Positions 6,082 to 15,355 of a stretch of DNA of 64,000 nt are shown piece after piece (the first letter of the stretch is position 1; the number at the start of each line of letters is the position of its first letter). The DNA lies in contig LXYP01000007.1 in NCBI GenBank assembly GCA_001650955.1, forward strand, positions 1-64,000, written 5' to 3'. The notes beneath the pieces are model-generated. The model was not told the origin of the DNA and did not search any database. It saw only the letters and a list, made by a program, of their open reading frames with translations. The stretch comes from Sphingomonadales bacterium EhC05 (GTDB lineage: Bacteria > Pseudomonadota > Alphaproteobacteria > Sphingomonadales > Sphingomonadaceae). The position numbers and the translations under genes were made by a program.

Positions 6082-7869
6082 TCACAAAGCAGCGCACTGC
6101 AGTCGCAGCCAGGCGAGCGCGGCGCCCTCCAACTGAGGTGCGACGACCGCCAGCACTTTTGTGTGATAATCATCAACCCATTGACGCTGCACTGTCGACA
6201 ACATGTCGACATCGATGAGACGACGATCTAGCGGCGCGAAGGTAAGCGTTTCAAAAGCCAGCATTTCCTGTTCGGCCCCGGCAATCTGCCGCTCTTCGAC
6301 CAGGATCAGATTTTCAATCCGGATACCAAAAGCATCGGTCTTGTAATAGCCAGGCTCATTGGAGCAGATCATGCCCGCAACCAGCGGTTCCAAAAAGCCG
6401 CTGTTCGCCGCAATCCGCTGCGGCCCTTCGTGAACCGAGAGATAGGCACCGACACCATGGCCGGTGCCATGAGCATAGTCGACCCCATCCGCCCAGAGAT
6501 ATTGCCGCGCCAATATGTCAAGCTGTCCGCCGGTTGTACCTTTCGGGAAGACCGCCTTGGCCAGCGCGATATGGCCCTGCAGAACCTGCGTATAGCGCTT
6601 GATCATTTCGGCAGTTGGTTGACCCACTGCCATCGTCCGAGTGACATCGGTCGTACCATCGCGATATTGCCCGCCGCTATCGACCAGATAGAGCGTGCCA
6701 TCTTCAATCTTGCGATTGGTCTCCTCATTGACGCTATAGTGACATAAGGCGCCATTGGGACCGGCACCGGATATCGTGCGGAAAGACAGGTCCTGCAGCT
6801 TGTCCGACTGCCCACGAAATTCGGCGAGCTTGGCCGCAACCGACAGTTCATCATGACCGCCGCTGAGCGCCTCCTGGGAAAACCAGTGGAGGAATTGGCT
6901 TAGCGCAGCCCCATCCCTCTCCTGCGCTGCTTTGTGCCCATTGACTTCGGTCTCATTCTTGATCGCCTTCGCCAATATCGTTGGATCACGCTTTTTGACA
7001 ATGGTCGCGCCGGCTTGCTCCAGCTGTCCAAATATCGCCGCCACCGAACGTTCCGGATCGACACCGACTTTCTGGTCTTTATATTCATTCAAGGCAGCGG
7101 AAAATTCGTCATAGCTTCGCAGCCCGACCGCATTGCCCAAATGCACACGCACGTCGTCGGTCAGCTTCTCCGGTGCAACAAACAGCTCGGCGCTGCCATC
7201 CGCCTTCACAATCGCATAGCCACGCGGAACCGGCGTGTTAGCGATATCTTCGCCGCGAATATTAAACGCCCAGGCCACCGAATCGAGCGCCGCGATAACG
7301 GTTGCATCCAGCCCCTCTTTCTTGAGCCATGTCGCAATATCTGCACGCTTGTCAGCGGAGGACTTGCCGGCAAATTCTTCGGGCTGAATGTCGAGCTTGG
7401 CCAATGAAGGTTCCGGCTGATCTTCCCACACCTGATCAATCGGATTGACCTTGACCGCAACGAGCTTGGCCCCGGCTTTGTCCAGCCGAGCTGCAGCAGC
7501 CTTCGCCCAATCCTGCGTATGCAGCCAGGCATCATAGCCAATGGTAGAGCCTTGAGGGGCGTTGTCGCCCAGCCAGTCAACGATGCTCTGATCCGCCGTA
7601 CCAACATATTCATAGAGTTTGCCATCAACCTGATCGCGAACCTGAATCGTGTAGCGTCCATCGATGAAAATCGCCGCCTTGTCCTTGAGCACCACTGCCG
7701 AGCCGGCAGAGCCACCAAATCCCGTCAACCAGGCCAGCCGCTGCGCATAATCGCCGACATATTCGCTCATATGTTCATCACAAATCGGCACGACAAAACC
7801 ATGTAAATCATCTTTGGCCATTTGCTCGCGCAGTGCCGACAGACGTGCTTCATAGGTGGACATCAACAT
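6082..7869 (-). CDS. pepP: Xaa-Pro aminopeptidase (M24B, aminopeptidase P)
   Basis: 595 residues, the long three-domain form (two creatinase-like N-terminal domains, then the pita-bread catalytic domain). Visible catalytic elements include VDSGGQYRDGTTDVTRT (the Asp pair), the YAHGTGHGVGAYLSVHEGP histidine block, and the SNEPGYY and GIRIENL glutamate motifs that bind two metal ions. It releases N-terminal residues next to proline in the cytosol. The chosen ATG has AAGGAG 11 bases upstream; a second ATG follows two codons later, and the longer start at 7908 lacks a site. It is divergent from the S9 peptidase gene, suggesting a shared control region for peptide breakdown. Confidence 0.93.
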   Translation of the reverse strand: MLMSTYEARLSALREQMAKDDLHGFVVPICDEHMSEYVGDYAQRLAWLTGFGGSAGSAVVLKDKAAIFIDGRYTIQVRDQVDGKLYEYVGTADQSIVDWLGDNAPQGSTIGYDAWLHTQDWAKAAAARLDKAGAKLVAVKVNPIDQVWEDQPEPSLAKLDIQPEEFAGKSSADKRADIATWLKKEGLDATVIAALDSVAWAFNIRGEDIANTPVPRGYAIVKADGSAELFVAPEKLTDDVRVHLGNAVGLRSYDEFSAALNEYKDQKVGVDPERSVAAIFGQLEQAGATIVKKRDPTILAKAIKNETEVNGHKAAQERDGAALSQFLHWFSQEALSGGHDELSVAAKLAEFRGQSDKLQDLSFRTISGAGPNGALCHYSVNEETNRKIEDGTLYLVDSGGQYRDGTTDVTRTMAVGQPTAEMIKRYTQVLQGHIALAKAVFPKGTTGGQLDILARQYLWADGVDYAHGTGHGVGAYLSVHEGPQRIAANSGFLEPLVAGMICSNEPGYYKTDAFGIRIENLILVEERQIAGAEQEMLAFETLTFAPLDRRLIDVDMLSTVQRQWVDDYHTKVLAVVAPQLEGAALAWLRLQCAAL

Positions 7870-7958
7870 GGCAACCGAAACTCCTTGAATTAGTTTGTTG
7901 CCAAACACATAGGTGTTTTACGGCGTTTCCGCCACCAGATTCACCATTTGAGGCGCAT

Positions 7959-10157
7959 ATGAAATTCACCATTCTTATCAGCGGGGCAGCAACCCTTTTG
8001 ACGCTTCAACCGCTCTACGCACAGGAAAGAACATCAGAACCCGCCATGACTGAACCAATGAAAAATCCGCCGATCGCCGAACAGCGGCCGCACAGCTATT
8101 CCCGCCATGGTTATACCGTCAGCGACCCCTATCACTGGCTCAAGGATCAGAGCTATCCACAGGTCGATGACGAAGATGTGCTGGACTATCTGAAAGCTGA
8201 AAATCGCTGGTTCGAACAGAATATGGCAGACCAAAAGGGTCTAACAGAAGAGCTTTTTGAAGAGATGAAAGCGCGGATCAAGGAAGATGAGTCTTCCGTT
8301 CCGCAAAAGGACGGTGACTGGATTTACTGGACCGCTTTTGACGAGGGCGCGCAATATAAGAAATGGTATCGCAGAGCTGTTGCTGGCGGCGCAGATATCT
8401 TGATTCTCGACGAAAATATGCTTGCGAAGGGCAAAGATTATTTCCGTCTGGGCGCACTGACCATTAGCAAAGACGGCAAATTAATGGCCTATAGCTCTGA
8501 TACCAATGGTTCCGAGCGATATACGGTTAAATTTCGATGTCTCGACGATGTCACCGATCTCGCGGACGAAGTCTGCGGTGCGAGCGGAAAATGGGGTGAT
8601 GTTTCAATAGAGGGGACTATCGGCAATATCGTATTTTCAGCAGATGGAACAAAACTGTTATATGGCCTGGTCAATGATAATTGGCGAGTTGACCAGATTT
8701 TCATGCATAAACTCGGCACTGAACAATCTGATGATATACTCATTTACAAAGAGCCGGAGCTGGGTTTTTCGGCTGGCATCGGCCTCACCCATTCAGAACA
8801 ATATATCGCAATTGCGACCGGCGACAATGAGACGAGTGAAGTGCGACTCGTTCCGACTGACAATCCGACGGCTGAACCCATTTTGGTTTCGCCACGCAAG
8901 AAAGGTCGCGAATATTCGGTCGAGGAGCGCGACGGCACGCTCTATATATTGACCAATGATGATCATGTGAACTTTCGACTGGCAACAGCATCGCTCAACG
9001 ATCCGGGTGAATGGACGACCCTCTTGGCGGGATCTGACGCATTTTATCTCACCGACATGACTCCGTTCAAGAATTTCTTTGTGACGGAAGGTCGAGAAAA
9101 TGGTCTCGATCAGGTTGAAATCCGGTCCTATGATACGCCCCTAACAGCCGAGCGCATCGCCTTTCCGGAAGCCAGCTATAATGCCGGTCTCGATGACAAT
9201 CCGGAATATGATGTCACAAAATTGCGGCTTTCCTATGAATCGATGGTCACTCCGGACACGGTTTATGACTATCATCTGGCCGACAAAAAACTGGAAACAT
9301 TGAAGGTTCAGGAAATTCCGTCTGGCTATGATGCCAGCGAATATGAAACCGAGCGCGTCTCGATCAAAGCACGCGATGGGGTGATGGTGCCGGTTTCACT
9401 GGTCTATAAGAAGGGCACCAGGCTGGATGGCAGCGCCCCGCTTCATCTCTATGCTTATGGCGCCTATGGCTATGCCGTGCCGCCCAGCTTTTCGACCTCA
9501 CGGCTGTCCTTGGTCGACCGCGGTTTCATATACGGCATCGCCCATATCCGTGGCGGCGACGATCTCGGCCGCGATTGGTATCTGCAAGGCAAGCTGATGC
9601 AGCGGACCAATACATTCAACGATTTTGTCGATGTCGCCAAAGGCCTGATCGCTAAAGACTATACCAGCAAGGGCCGCATCACTGCTTCAGGCGGTTCGGC
9701 TGGCGGCGAGTTGATGGGCGCGATTGTCAATACGGATCCAGAACTCTGGGGTGCGGTGGTGGCACATGTTCCCTTCGTCGACGTGCTCAATACGATGCAG
9801 GATGAAAGCCTTCCCCTCACACCAGGCGAATGGCCGGAATGGGGCAATCCGATCACCGACAAGGAGGCTTTCGAATATATCCAGAGCTATTCACCTTATG
9901 ATCAGGTTAGCGCACAAGATTATCCACCCCTATTGATCACTGGCGGCCTCAATGACCCGCGCGTGACCTATTGGGAGCCGGCCAAATGGACGGCCAAGCT
10001 GCGCGCGACCAAGACGGATGACAATATGCTGCTGATGAAAATCAACATGGGCGCAGGCCATGGTGGCAAATCCGGTCGCTGGAACCGAGTGCAGGAAACC
10101 GCCGAAGAATTCGCCTTCATTCTCTGGCAAATGGCCATGGCCGAAACCCAAGAATGA
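7959..10157 (+). CDS. Prolyl oligopeptidase family serine peptidase (S9A), exported
   Basis: 732 residues from the ATG that begins a signal peptide (MKFTILISGAATLLTLQPLYAQ, cleaved near 22). An earlier in-frame start would bury it. A beta-propeller region occupies roughly 100-430 and the alpha/beta-hydrolase domain the rest. Ser is in ASGGSAGGELMG (near 580), Asp in GLNDPRVTYWEPAKW and His in GAGHGGKSGRW, the S9A/oligopeptidase B order. It likely cleaves short peptides in the periplasm. The stop overlaps the next thioesterase gene by four bases, so the two are translated together. Confidence 0.93.
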   Translation: MKFTILISGAATLLTLQPLYAQERTSEPAMTEPMKNPPIAEQRPHSYSRHGYTVSDPYHWLKDQSYPQVDDEDVLDYLKAENRWFEQNMADQKGLTEELFEEMKARIKEDESSVPQKDGDWIYWTAFDEGAQYKKWYRRAVAGGADILILDENMLAKGKDYFRLGALTISKDGKLMAYSSDTNGSERYTVKFRCLDDVTDLADEVCGASGKWGDVSIEGTIGNIVFSADGTKLLYGLVNDNWRVDQIFMHKLGTEQSDDILIYKEPELGFSAGIGLTHSEQYIAIATGDNETSEVRLVPTDNPTAEPILVSPRKKGREYSVEERDGTLYILTNDDHVNFRLATASLNDPGEWTTLLAGSDAFYLTDMTPFKNFFVTEGRENGLDQVEIRSYDTPLTAERIAFPEASYNAGLDDNPEYDVTKLRLSYESMVTPDTVYDYHLADKKLETLKVQEIPSGYDASEYETERVSIKARDGVMVPVSLVYKKGTRLDGSAPLHLYAYGAYGYAVPPSFSTSRLSLVDRGFIYGIAHIRGGDDLGRDWYLQGKLMQRTNTFNDFVDVAKGLIAKDYTSKGRITASGGSAGGELMGAIVNTDPELWGAVVAHVPFVDVLNTMQDESLPLTPGEWPEWGNPITDKEAFEYIQSYSPYDQVSAQDYPPLLITGGLNDPRVTYWEPAKWTAKLRATKTDDNMLLMKINMGAGHGGKSGRWNRVQETAEEFAFILWQMAMAETQE

Positions 10158-10549
10158 GCGACTATTCGGTCAAATTTACCTCCCGATCGTCCGACATTGA
10201 CGAACTCGGTCATGTCAATAATGCGGTTTGGGTGGAATGGATCCAGACACTTGCGACTGCGCATTGGAATGCGGTCGCACCACAAGATGCTATCGACCGG
10301 TTTATCTGGGTCGTGATTCGCCACGAGATTGACTATCGGGGCAATGTCGGCATTGGCGAAACCGTTATCGGGCGGACATGGATTTCAGAGCCACCCCAAG
10401 GCGCACGATTTTGGCGCAATGTTTCCTTCACCGGTACAGACGAGAAAGTGAAAGTCCAGGCCAAGACCAACTGGGCGATAATTGACCGCGCTAGGGGACG
10501 GCCGGTCCGGGTTCCAGCCGATCTTGCAGCGCGATTTCTTGAAAATTAG
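10154..10549 (+). CDS. Acyl-CoA thioesterase, hotdog fold
   Basis: 131 residues. SRSSDIDELGHVNNAVWVEWIQ (about 8-29) is the hotdog 4HBT core, with Asp in the DELGHVNN loop as the likely catalytic residue; the family member is of the FatA/FcbC-like size. Coupled through an ATGA overlap to the S9 peptidase gene, an unusual partner that implies shared expression rather than shared chemistry. Its stop overlaps convergently by four bases with the Mic60-like gene. Confidence 0.85.
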   Translation: MSDYSVKFTSRSSDIDELGHVNNAVWVEWIQTLATAHWNAVAPQDAIDRFIWVVIRHEIDYRGNVGIGETVIGRTWISEPPQGARFWRNVSFTGTDEKVKVQAKTNWAIIDRARGRPVRVPADLAARFLEN

Positions 10550-11514
10550 GGTGCCGGCGGAATAGGCGAGACAGTGGGTGCCAATGGTGAAGGCTGATCG
10601 ACTAGCTCGCCATCACCGCTGCGCAATTGCTGTGGCTCCAAAATGGCCGCCGTCTCGATCACATCCAAGGCGCGCCTGGCTTCATTGTAACGCCGGGCTC
10701 TCTCAATCCATTTGGCCGCGCCTACATCATTGTCGGTACCAGGGAGTTTTTCTATTTCGGCTATGGCCGCATCGACATTGCCATTTTCCAGATAGCGCTC
10801 AGCCCTGAGCAACCGTTGCTGTGGCGCTGGAGATGGTGTGCCATCACGCCGGACAACAAAAAGCTCTGAAATCTCGCGTTGCAAATCAGTCCAAAACCCT
10901 TCCCCACTCGCACCGGTTGTCAGCGCCGGTCCGATATCATCCAATCCCGCAGCCAGTTCTTCCAAGGTCACCGGCTCGCGTGACGCGTTGATAATTGTCG
11001 TCACCGCTTTGGGTTGTGCATCGCCAAAACGCAGACGGAGCTGCGATTCGATATAACCAAGCGGAGAACCGCGATCGAGCGCACGGCGCGCGGCGAAAGC
11101 TATCAGCAGGCCTTCTGCACGGGCCGCATTTCCAGATGCAGCCTGCGCCTGAACATTGATTCGCGACAAGCGGTCTTCAAGGTCAGCAACCCGCACCGCG
11201 AGCGCCCGCTCAATTTCCGGTGATATGGCAGGCACCGCCGCTGCTGCTGGTTTTGGCGGTGGTGGCAAAACCGTGCCATCCGCGTCAATCCGGCTAGCAA
11301 GCGCATCGGCAGGGGTGTTGGAAATGGCGGCTGTGCCTGTGGACACCGTCACCGCTGCGGTTTCCGATGTTCCTTCAAAGGGATTGTAACGCGAGAGCAC
11401 CCAGCCCGTTAAAATGGCACCACCGATGAAAGCGACAACCATTAAGATCAGCACATTACGCGTCAAATTGCTTTTCGCACCTGTTGGCGAAAGCCTCTCA
11501 TATTCCCGGCTCAT
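10546..11514 (-). CDS. Mic60/mitofilin-like inner-membrane protein
   Basis: 322 residues, ATG with AAGGAG five bases upstream. One transmembrane helix near the N-terminus (VLILMVVAFIGGAILTGWVL) is followed by a proline-rich linker, a coiled-coil (EIERALAVRVADLEDRLSRI) and a helical C-terminal part. Alphaproteobacteria usually carry a Mic60-type gene beside hemC-hemD, and this one sits 49 bases behind hemD. Such proteins shape the inner membrane and contact the outer membrane. Sequence conservation in the family is weak, so the call leans on topology and gene neighbourhood. Confidence 0.75.
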   Translation of the reverse strand: MSREYERLSPTGAKSNLTRNVLILMVVAFIGGAILTGWVLSRYNPFEGTSETAAVTVSTGTAAISNTPADALASRIDADGTVLPPPPKPAAAAVPAISPEIERALAVRVADLEDRLSRINVQAQAASGNAARAEGLLIAFAARRALDRGSPLGYIESQLRLRFGDAQPKAVTTIINASREPVTLEELAAGLDDIGPALTTGASGEGFWTDLQREISELFVVRRDGTPSPAPQQRLLRAERYLENGNVDAAIAEIEKLPGTDNDVGAAKWIERARRYNEARRALDVIETAAILEPQQLRSGDGELVDQPSPLAPTVSPIPPAP

Positions 11515-11562
11515 TCGGGCTCCTTGGTTTCGGCTAGGCCCGTGAAAGCCCAACTCAATCTA

Positions 11563-12249
11563 TCATTGCTTCCGACATAGTCCGCTGGCCAGAGACAGTA
11601 AAGCATCGTCCGTTGGCCGGTCAGCAATGCTCACGCTTTTCCAACCCGTGCCAGCCGACTTCGCCACTTTTTTTGACAGAGCGACGATATGATGTCGCGA
11701 CCGGTCTAAGGCCAGTCGTGAGATCTCATGCTGAAAATGTTCGGCGCCGCGCTGCGAGTGCAGCAGGATCACAGTTTCTCGGTCCAAGACAGAAATCGCG
11801 GCCTCTCCCAGAGCCAATATTTTCGATTCATACACAATGACAATGTCCAATTTTACATGACCGGAATCCAGCGCACTATGCTGCTTGCCAGCGAGCCACA
11901 ATATCCTGGAGACTTTTCCAGGATCCAGATCATCCAGCAGAGATTGCGCATCAGCGCTACCGATCTCGACGACATTCAATCCGGCTTCGGATGCAGCGTC
12001 GGCGGTGGCTTGCCCTACTGCCAACGTTGGAAGCGATCGGTAATCCGAAATTCCACCGCCTGCATATCTTGCGGCATTTGCGCTCGTCAGCAGCAACCTG
12101 TCAAAATCCTGTACTGATTTGGCAGACCAGCCAACAGCTTCAATCGCGAACAGGGGATCGACAACTGCAGTGAACCCCAATGCTCCGGCCCGCCTAGCGG
12201 TTTCCTCAGCCCCTTCTCTCGGACGGAGAATGAGGAGCTTGGGGGTCAT
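11563..12249 (-). CDS. hemD: Uroporphyrinogen-III synthase
   Basis: 228 residues with the bilobed HemD layout: LLILRPREGAEETARRAGALG at the start, LLLTSANAARYA near 55, TLAVGQATADAASEAG near 75 and ILLHSQRGAEHFQ near 160. HemD folds hydroxymethylbilane into uroporphyrinogen III, the branch point for heme, siroheme and cobalamin. Family identity is low, as usual for HemD, but the start overlaps the hemC stop by four bases, which settles the assignment. Confidence 0.9.
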   Translation of the reverse strand: MTPKLLILRPREGAEETARRAGALGFTAVVDPLFAIEAVGWSAKSVQDFDRLLLTSANAARYAGGGISDYRSLPTLAVGQATADAASEAGLNVVEIGSADAQSLLDDLDPGKVSRILWLAGKQHSALDSGHVKLDIVIVYESKILALGEAAISVLDRETVILLHSQRGAEHFQHEISRLALDRSRHHIVALSKKVAKSAGTGWKSVSIADRPTDDALLSLASGLCRKQ

Positions 12250-13199
12250 CGGCCAAAAATCGCCCTAAGTTCCGCACTGGCTTGTCCGAGCAATTTGTCC
12301 GCAAGATTGCCAGGAGCGGTCACCTCACCTATTTCAAATTCTTGCAGTCCGGAAATCCGTTCACTTCCATCAGGCATGAGGATTTCCGCGCGCAACTGAA
12401 CCGTCGTTCCCTCGACCGTCGCCCAGGCAGCTACCGGACTGTGACAGTCTGCCGTCAACTGCTTGAGATAAAGCCGCTCGGCAGTGACTGCACGAAAGGT
12501 CGCCGTCGAAGATATCGCGTGAACCAAGCGGCGAACATGCTGATCTTCAAATCGGGTTTCGACGCCAATCGCGCCTTGGGCCGGCGCGGGCAGCAAGATA
12601 TCTCGCGAAATTTCAACACCGGTTTCTTGCATTTCCAGCCGGTCCAGGCCCGCCGCAGCCAGCAAGGTTGCATCATATTCACCATCGGCAATTTTTTTGA
12701 GCCGGGTTTGGACATTGCCTCGTATCAGCTGAATATTGAGGTCAGCACGTTGGCATAATAGCTGCGCTTTTCGGCGGGGAGAGGCGGTGCCGACAACCGC
12801 AGCTTGCGGCAAGGCTTCTATCGAAGCGGCTCCGACCAGCCGATCATGCGTATCGGCGCGTTCGAGCATGCCGGCAATAACAAATTCTGGCGGACGAATC
12901 GTCTCGACATCTTTCATACTATGGACCGCACAATCAATCTCGCCATCATGCAGGGCACGATCGAGTTCTTTCGTCCACAGTGATTTTCCGCCAACTTCGG
13001 CCAGCGGGCGATCCAAAATCTTGTCGCCAGTGGCAATCATCGGCACCAGTTCGACCTGATCCGGATGCCAGCCATGCGCATGCAATATGGCGTTGGCCGT
13101 CATCTCTGCTTGCGCCATTGCCAAGGGAGATTGCCGCGTACCGATCCGCAAGGGTCGATCGAGCCCAGCTCTCAATTCATTTTTCATATCAACCGCCAT
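12246..13199 (-). CDS. hemC: Hydroxymethylbilane synthase (porphobilinogen deaminase)
   Basis: 317 residues. Diagnostic stretches are LRIGTRQSPLAMAQ at the start, MIATGDKI, GGKSLWTKELDRAL, DCAVHSMKDV, IRGNVQTRLKKI, and LTADCHSPVAAWA carrying the cysteine that holds the dipyrromethane cofactor. It polymerises four porphobilinogens into hydroxymethylbilane in the cytosol. The ATG chosen has AGGA 11 bases upstream; the longer frame to 13316 would run into the divergent tsaD gene. The 40-base gap to tsaD must contain both promoters. Confidence 0.96.
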   Translation of the reverse strand: MAVDMKNELRAGLDRPLRIGTRQSPLAMAQAEMTANAILHAHGWHPDQVELVPMIATGDKILDRPLAEVGGKSLWTKELDRALHDGEIDCAVHSMKDVETIRPPEFVIAGMLERADTHDRLVGAASIEALPQAAVVGTASPRRKAQLLCQRADLNIQLIRGNVQTRLKKIADGEYDATLLAAAGLDRLEMQETGVEISRDILLPAPAQGAIGVETRFEDQHVRRLVHAISSTATFRAVTAERLYLKQLTADCHSPVAAWATVEGTTVQLRAEILMPDGSERISGLQEFEIGEVTAPGNLADKLLGQASAELRAIFGR

Positions 13200-13236
13200 G
13201 ATTGCGCTTGTCCTAATGACTTGAACGCCTAAGTAA

Positions 13237-14277
13237 ATGATCATGAGCTTGATATTAGGAATTGAATCCAGTTGTGACGAATCCGCGGCAGCTCTCGTCT
13301 CCTGCGACCGGACCATTTTAGCGCATAAATTGGCGGGTCAAGAAGCAGAGCATGCGCCATTCGGCGGCGTAGTTCCGGAAATAGCGGCTCGGGCGCACGC
13401 AGAAATTTTGACGCCGTTAATCGAGGCAGCCCTTGCAGAAGCTGGCAAGTCACTGGATGATGTTGATGCGATTGCGGCAACCGCCGGACCTGGTCTGATC
13501 GGCGGCGTAATGGTCGGACTGGTAACCGGCAAGGCGCTTGCGATGGCAGCAGATAAGCCGCTCATCGCAGTGAACCATCTTGAAGGTCATGCGCTATCCC
13601 CGCGTCTTGCCAATCCAGATTTGAACTTTCCTTATCATCTGCTGCTTGTGTCCGGTGGACATTGTCAGATTTTGCGTGTCGAAGCCGTCGGACAATATCG
13701 GCGCTTGGCGACGACCATAGATGATGCTGCTGGCGAAGCTTTTGACAAGACAGCCAAAATTCTGGGATTGGGTTATCCCGGCGGACCAAAAGTGGAGCAA
13801 CTGGCAAAGCGCGGTGACCCCACAGCTGTTCCCCTGCCTCGACCGCTGATCCGGTCAAAGGAGCCGCATTTCTCTTTTGCCGGGCTCAAAAGCGCGGTGG
13901 TGCGGGCATATCAAACGGGTCAGTATCGGACAGAAGATATCGCAGCCTCATTTCAGCAAGCAACGGTGGATTGCTTGAAGGATCGGCTGGTCAAATCGAT
14001 TGTTGAGACTGAACCCGTGTCAGATTTGGTTGTCGCGGGCGGTGTCGCCGCCAATGGTCCAATTCGCGCGATGCTGGAACAGGTCGCCGAGGAGCATGAT
14101 ATGCGCTTTACCGCGCCGCCGCTTTGGCTTTGCACTGACAATGCCGCCATGATCGCTTGGGCTGGGGCAGAACGCTTTGCGGCCGGACTGATAGATGACC
14201 TCAATTTCGTCGCGCGTCCGCGATGGCCGCTAGACCCGTCAGCAGAAAAAGCACGCGGCGCGGGAATCAAGGCATGA
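13237..14277 (+). CDS. tsaD: tRNA threonylcarbamoyladenosine biosynthesis protein TsaD
   Basis: 346 residues. LILGIESSCDESAAALV (N-terminal ASKHA nucleotide site), VNHLEGHALSPRL near 110 with the two zinc/iron histidines, LLLVSGGHCQI and a GEAFDKTAKILGLGYPGG block are the universal Kae1/TsaD motifs. TsaD transfers threonylcarbamoyl to A37 of tRNAs reading ANN codons, with TsaB and TsaE. An alternative ATG lies two codons in. The stop overlaps gpsA, so the two form an operon, a common alphaproteobacterial arrangement. Confidence 0.96.
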   Translation: MIMSLILGIESSCDESAAALVSCDRTILAHKLAGQEAEHAPFGGVVPEIAARAHAEILTPLIEAALAEAGKSLDDVDAIAATAGPGLIGGVMVGLVTGKALAMAADKPLIAVNHLEGHALSPRLANPDLNFPYHLLLVSGGHCQILRVEAVGQYRRLATTIDDAAGEAFDKTAKILGLGYPGGPKVEQLAKRGDPTAVPLPRPLIRSKEPHFSFAGLKSAVVRAYQTGQYRTEDIAASFQQATVDCLKDRLVKSIVETEPVSDLVVAGGVAANGPIRAMLEQVAEEHDMRFTAPPLWLCTDNAAMIAWAGAERFAAGLIDDLNFVARPRWPLDPSAEKARGAGIKA

Positions 14278-15269
14278 TGAAAAAGTCCGTAAAAATCGGT
14301 GTCATCGGAGCCGGCGCGTGGGGCACGGCGCTGGCCCAGACATTGTCAGAGGGGCAGGACGAACTGCTGCTATGGGCCCGTGAAACGGAAGTCGTGGATC
14401 AGGTCAATGGACAGCGGGAAAATATGAATTTTCTTGCCGGCTATCCACTCAGAGAGAATATTCGCGCGACGCAAGATCTGGGCACGATGGCACAGCGCGA
14501 AATATTGTTGTTCGTAACGCCTGCGCAGCATCTCCGTCATATGCTGCATTCTTTACCCGTTACAGATGCCGCGATAATTCTCTGCTGCAAAGGGATCGAA
14601 GCCGACACCCAAATGCTGATGAGCGAAGTGGCAGCTGCAATTTGCCCAAATAATCCGCTCGCGGTTCTGTCTGGCCCCACCTTTGCCCATGAAGTGGCGC
14701 AAGCTCTTCCCACGGCGTTGACTCTGGCTTGTGAAAGCAGCGCGCTGTGGGACAGGTTGAAACCGGTCATCGCCAAACCGACATTCCGACCCTATTTTTC
14801 TGACGACGTGGTCGGTGCAGAAATCGGTGGCGCGGTGAAAAATGTTCTGGCGATTGGTTGCGGCGTGGTTGACGGCGCGGGCCTGGGGCAAAATGCCCGT
14901 GCATCGCTGATCGGACGAGGATTTGCCGAGATGTTGCGCTATGGCGCCGCGCGTGGGGCAAAGGCAGAGACTCTTTCTGGTCTCTGCGGCCTGGGTGATC
15001 TTGTATTGACCTGCTCTTCCACCAATTCCCGTAATTTTTCGCTTGGCAAGGGGTTGGGTGAAGGATTGTCTCTCAGGGAGCTTATGGCAGATCGCGCAAC
15101 GGTCGCGGAAGGTGCCACGACGGCCCCGGTGCTCCAAAAAGATGCACGCGAACGCGGCGTCGAGATGCCGATTGTCGATGCGGTTTGTGCGATGCTTTCG
15201 GGGCAAGCAGATGCGAAGTCCGTTATTGCGCAGTTGATGACACGGCCCTTGGTATCGGAACGTCGATAA
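14274..15269 (+). CDS. gpsA: Glycerol-3-phosphate dehydrogenase [NAD(P)+]
   Basis: 331 residues. The N-terminal Rossmann site IGVIGAGAWGTALAQ, the LLFVTPAQHLRHML strand, CCKGIE, LSGPTFAHEVAQALPTA, and the catalytic lysine block GGAVKNVLAIGCGVVDG are all intact, with TCSSTNSRNFSLG downstream. It reduces dihydroxyacetone phosphate to sn-glycerol 3-phosphate for phospholipid synthesis. The start overlaps the tsaD stop by four bases. Confidence 0.97.
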   Translation: MMKKSVKIGVIGAGAWGTALAQTLSEGQDELLLWARETEVVDQVNGQRENMNFLAGYPLRENIRATQDLGTMAQREILLFVTPAQHLRHMLHSLPVTDAAIILCCKGIEADTQMLMSEVAAAICPNNPLAVLSGPTFAHEVAQALPTALTLACESSALWDRLKPVIAKPTFRPYFSDDVVGAEIGGAVKNVLAIGCGVVDGAGLGQNARASLIGRGFAEMLRYGAARGAKAETLSGLCGLGDLVLTCSSTNSRNFSLGKGLGEGLSLRELMADRATVAEGATTAPVLQKDARERGVEMPIVDAVCAMLSGQADAKSVIAQLMTRPLVSERR

Positions 15270-15355
15270 GCGGCAGCGGGCACAGCGAATGATGACAATC
15301 CTGCCAAACTGGTTTACGGCCTCTCAATTGAATTGGTCGAGCCGGAGAACAGCAA

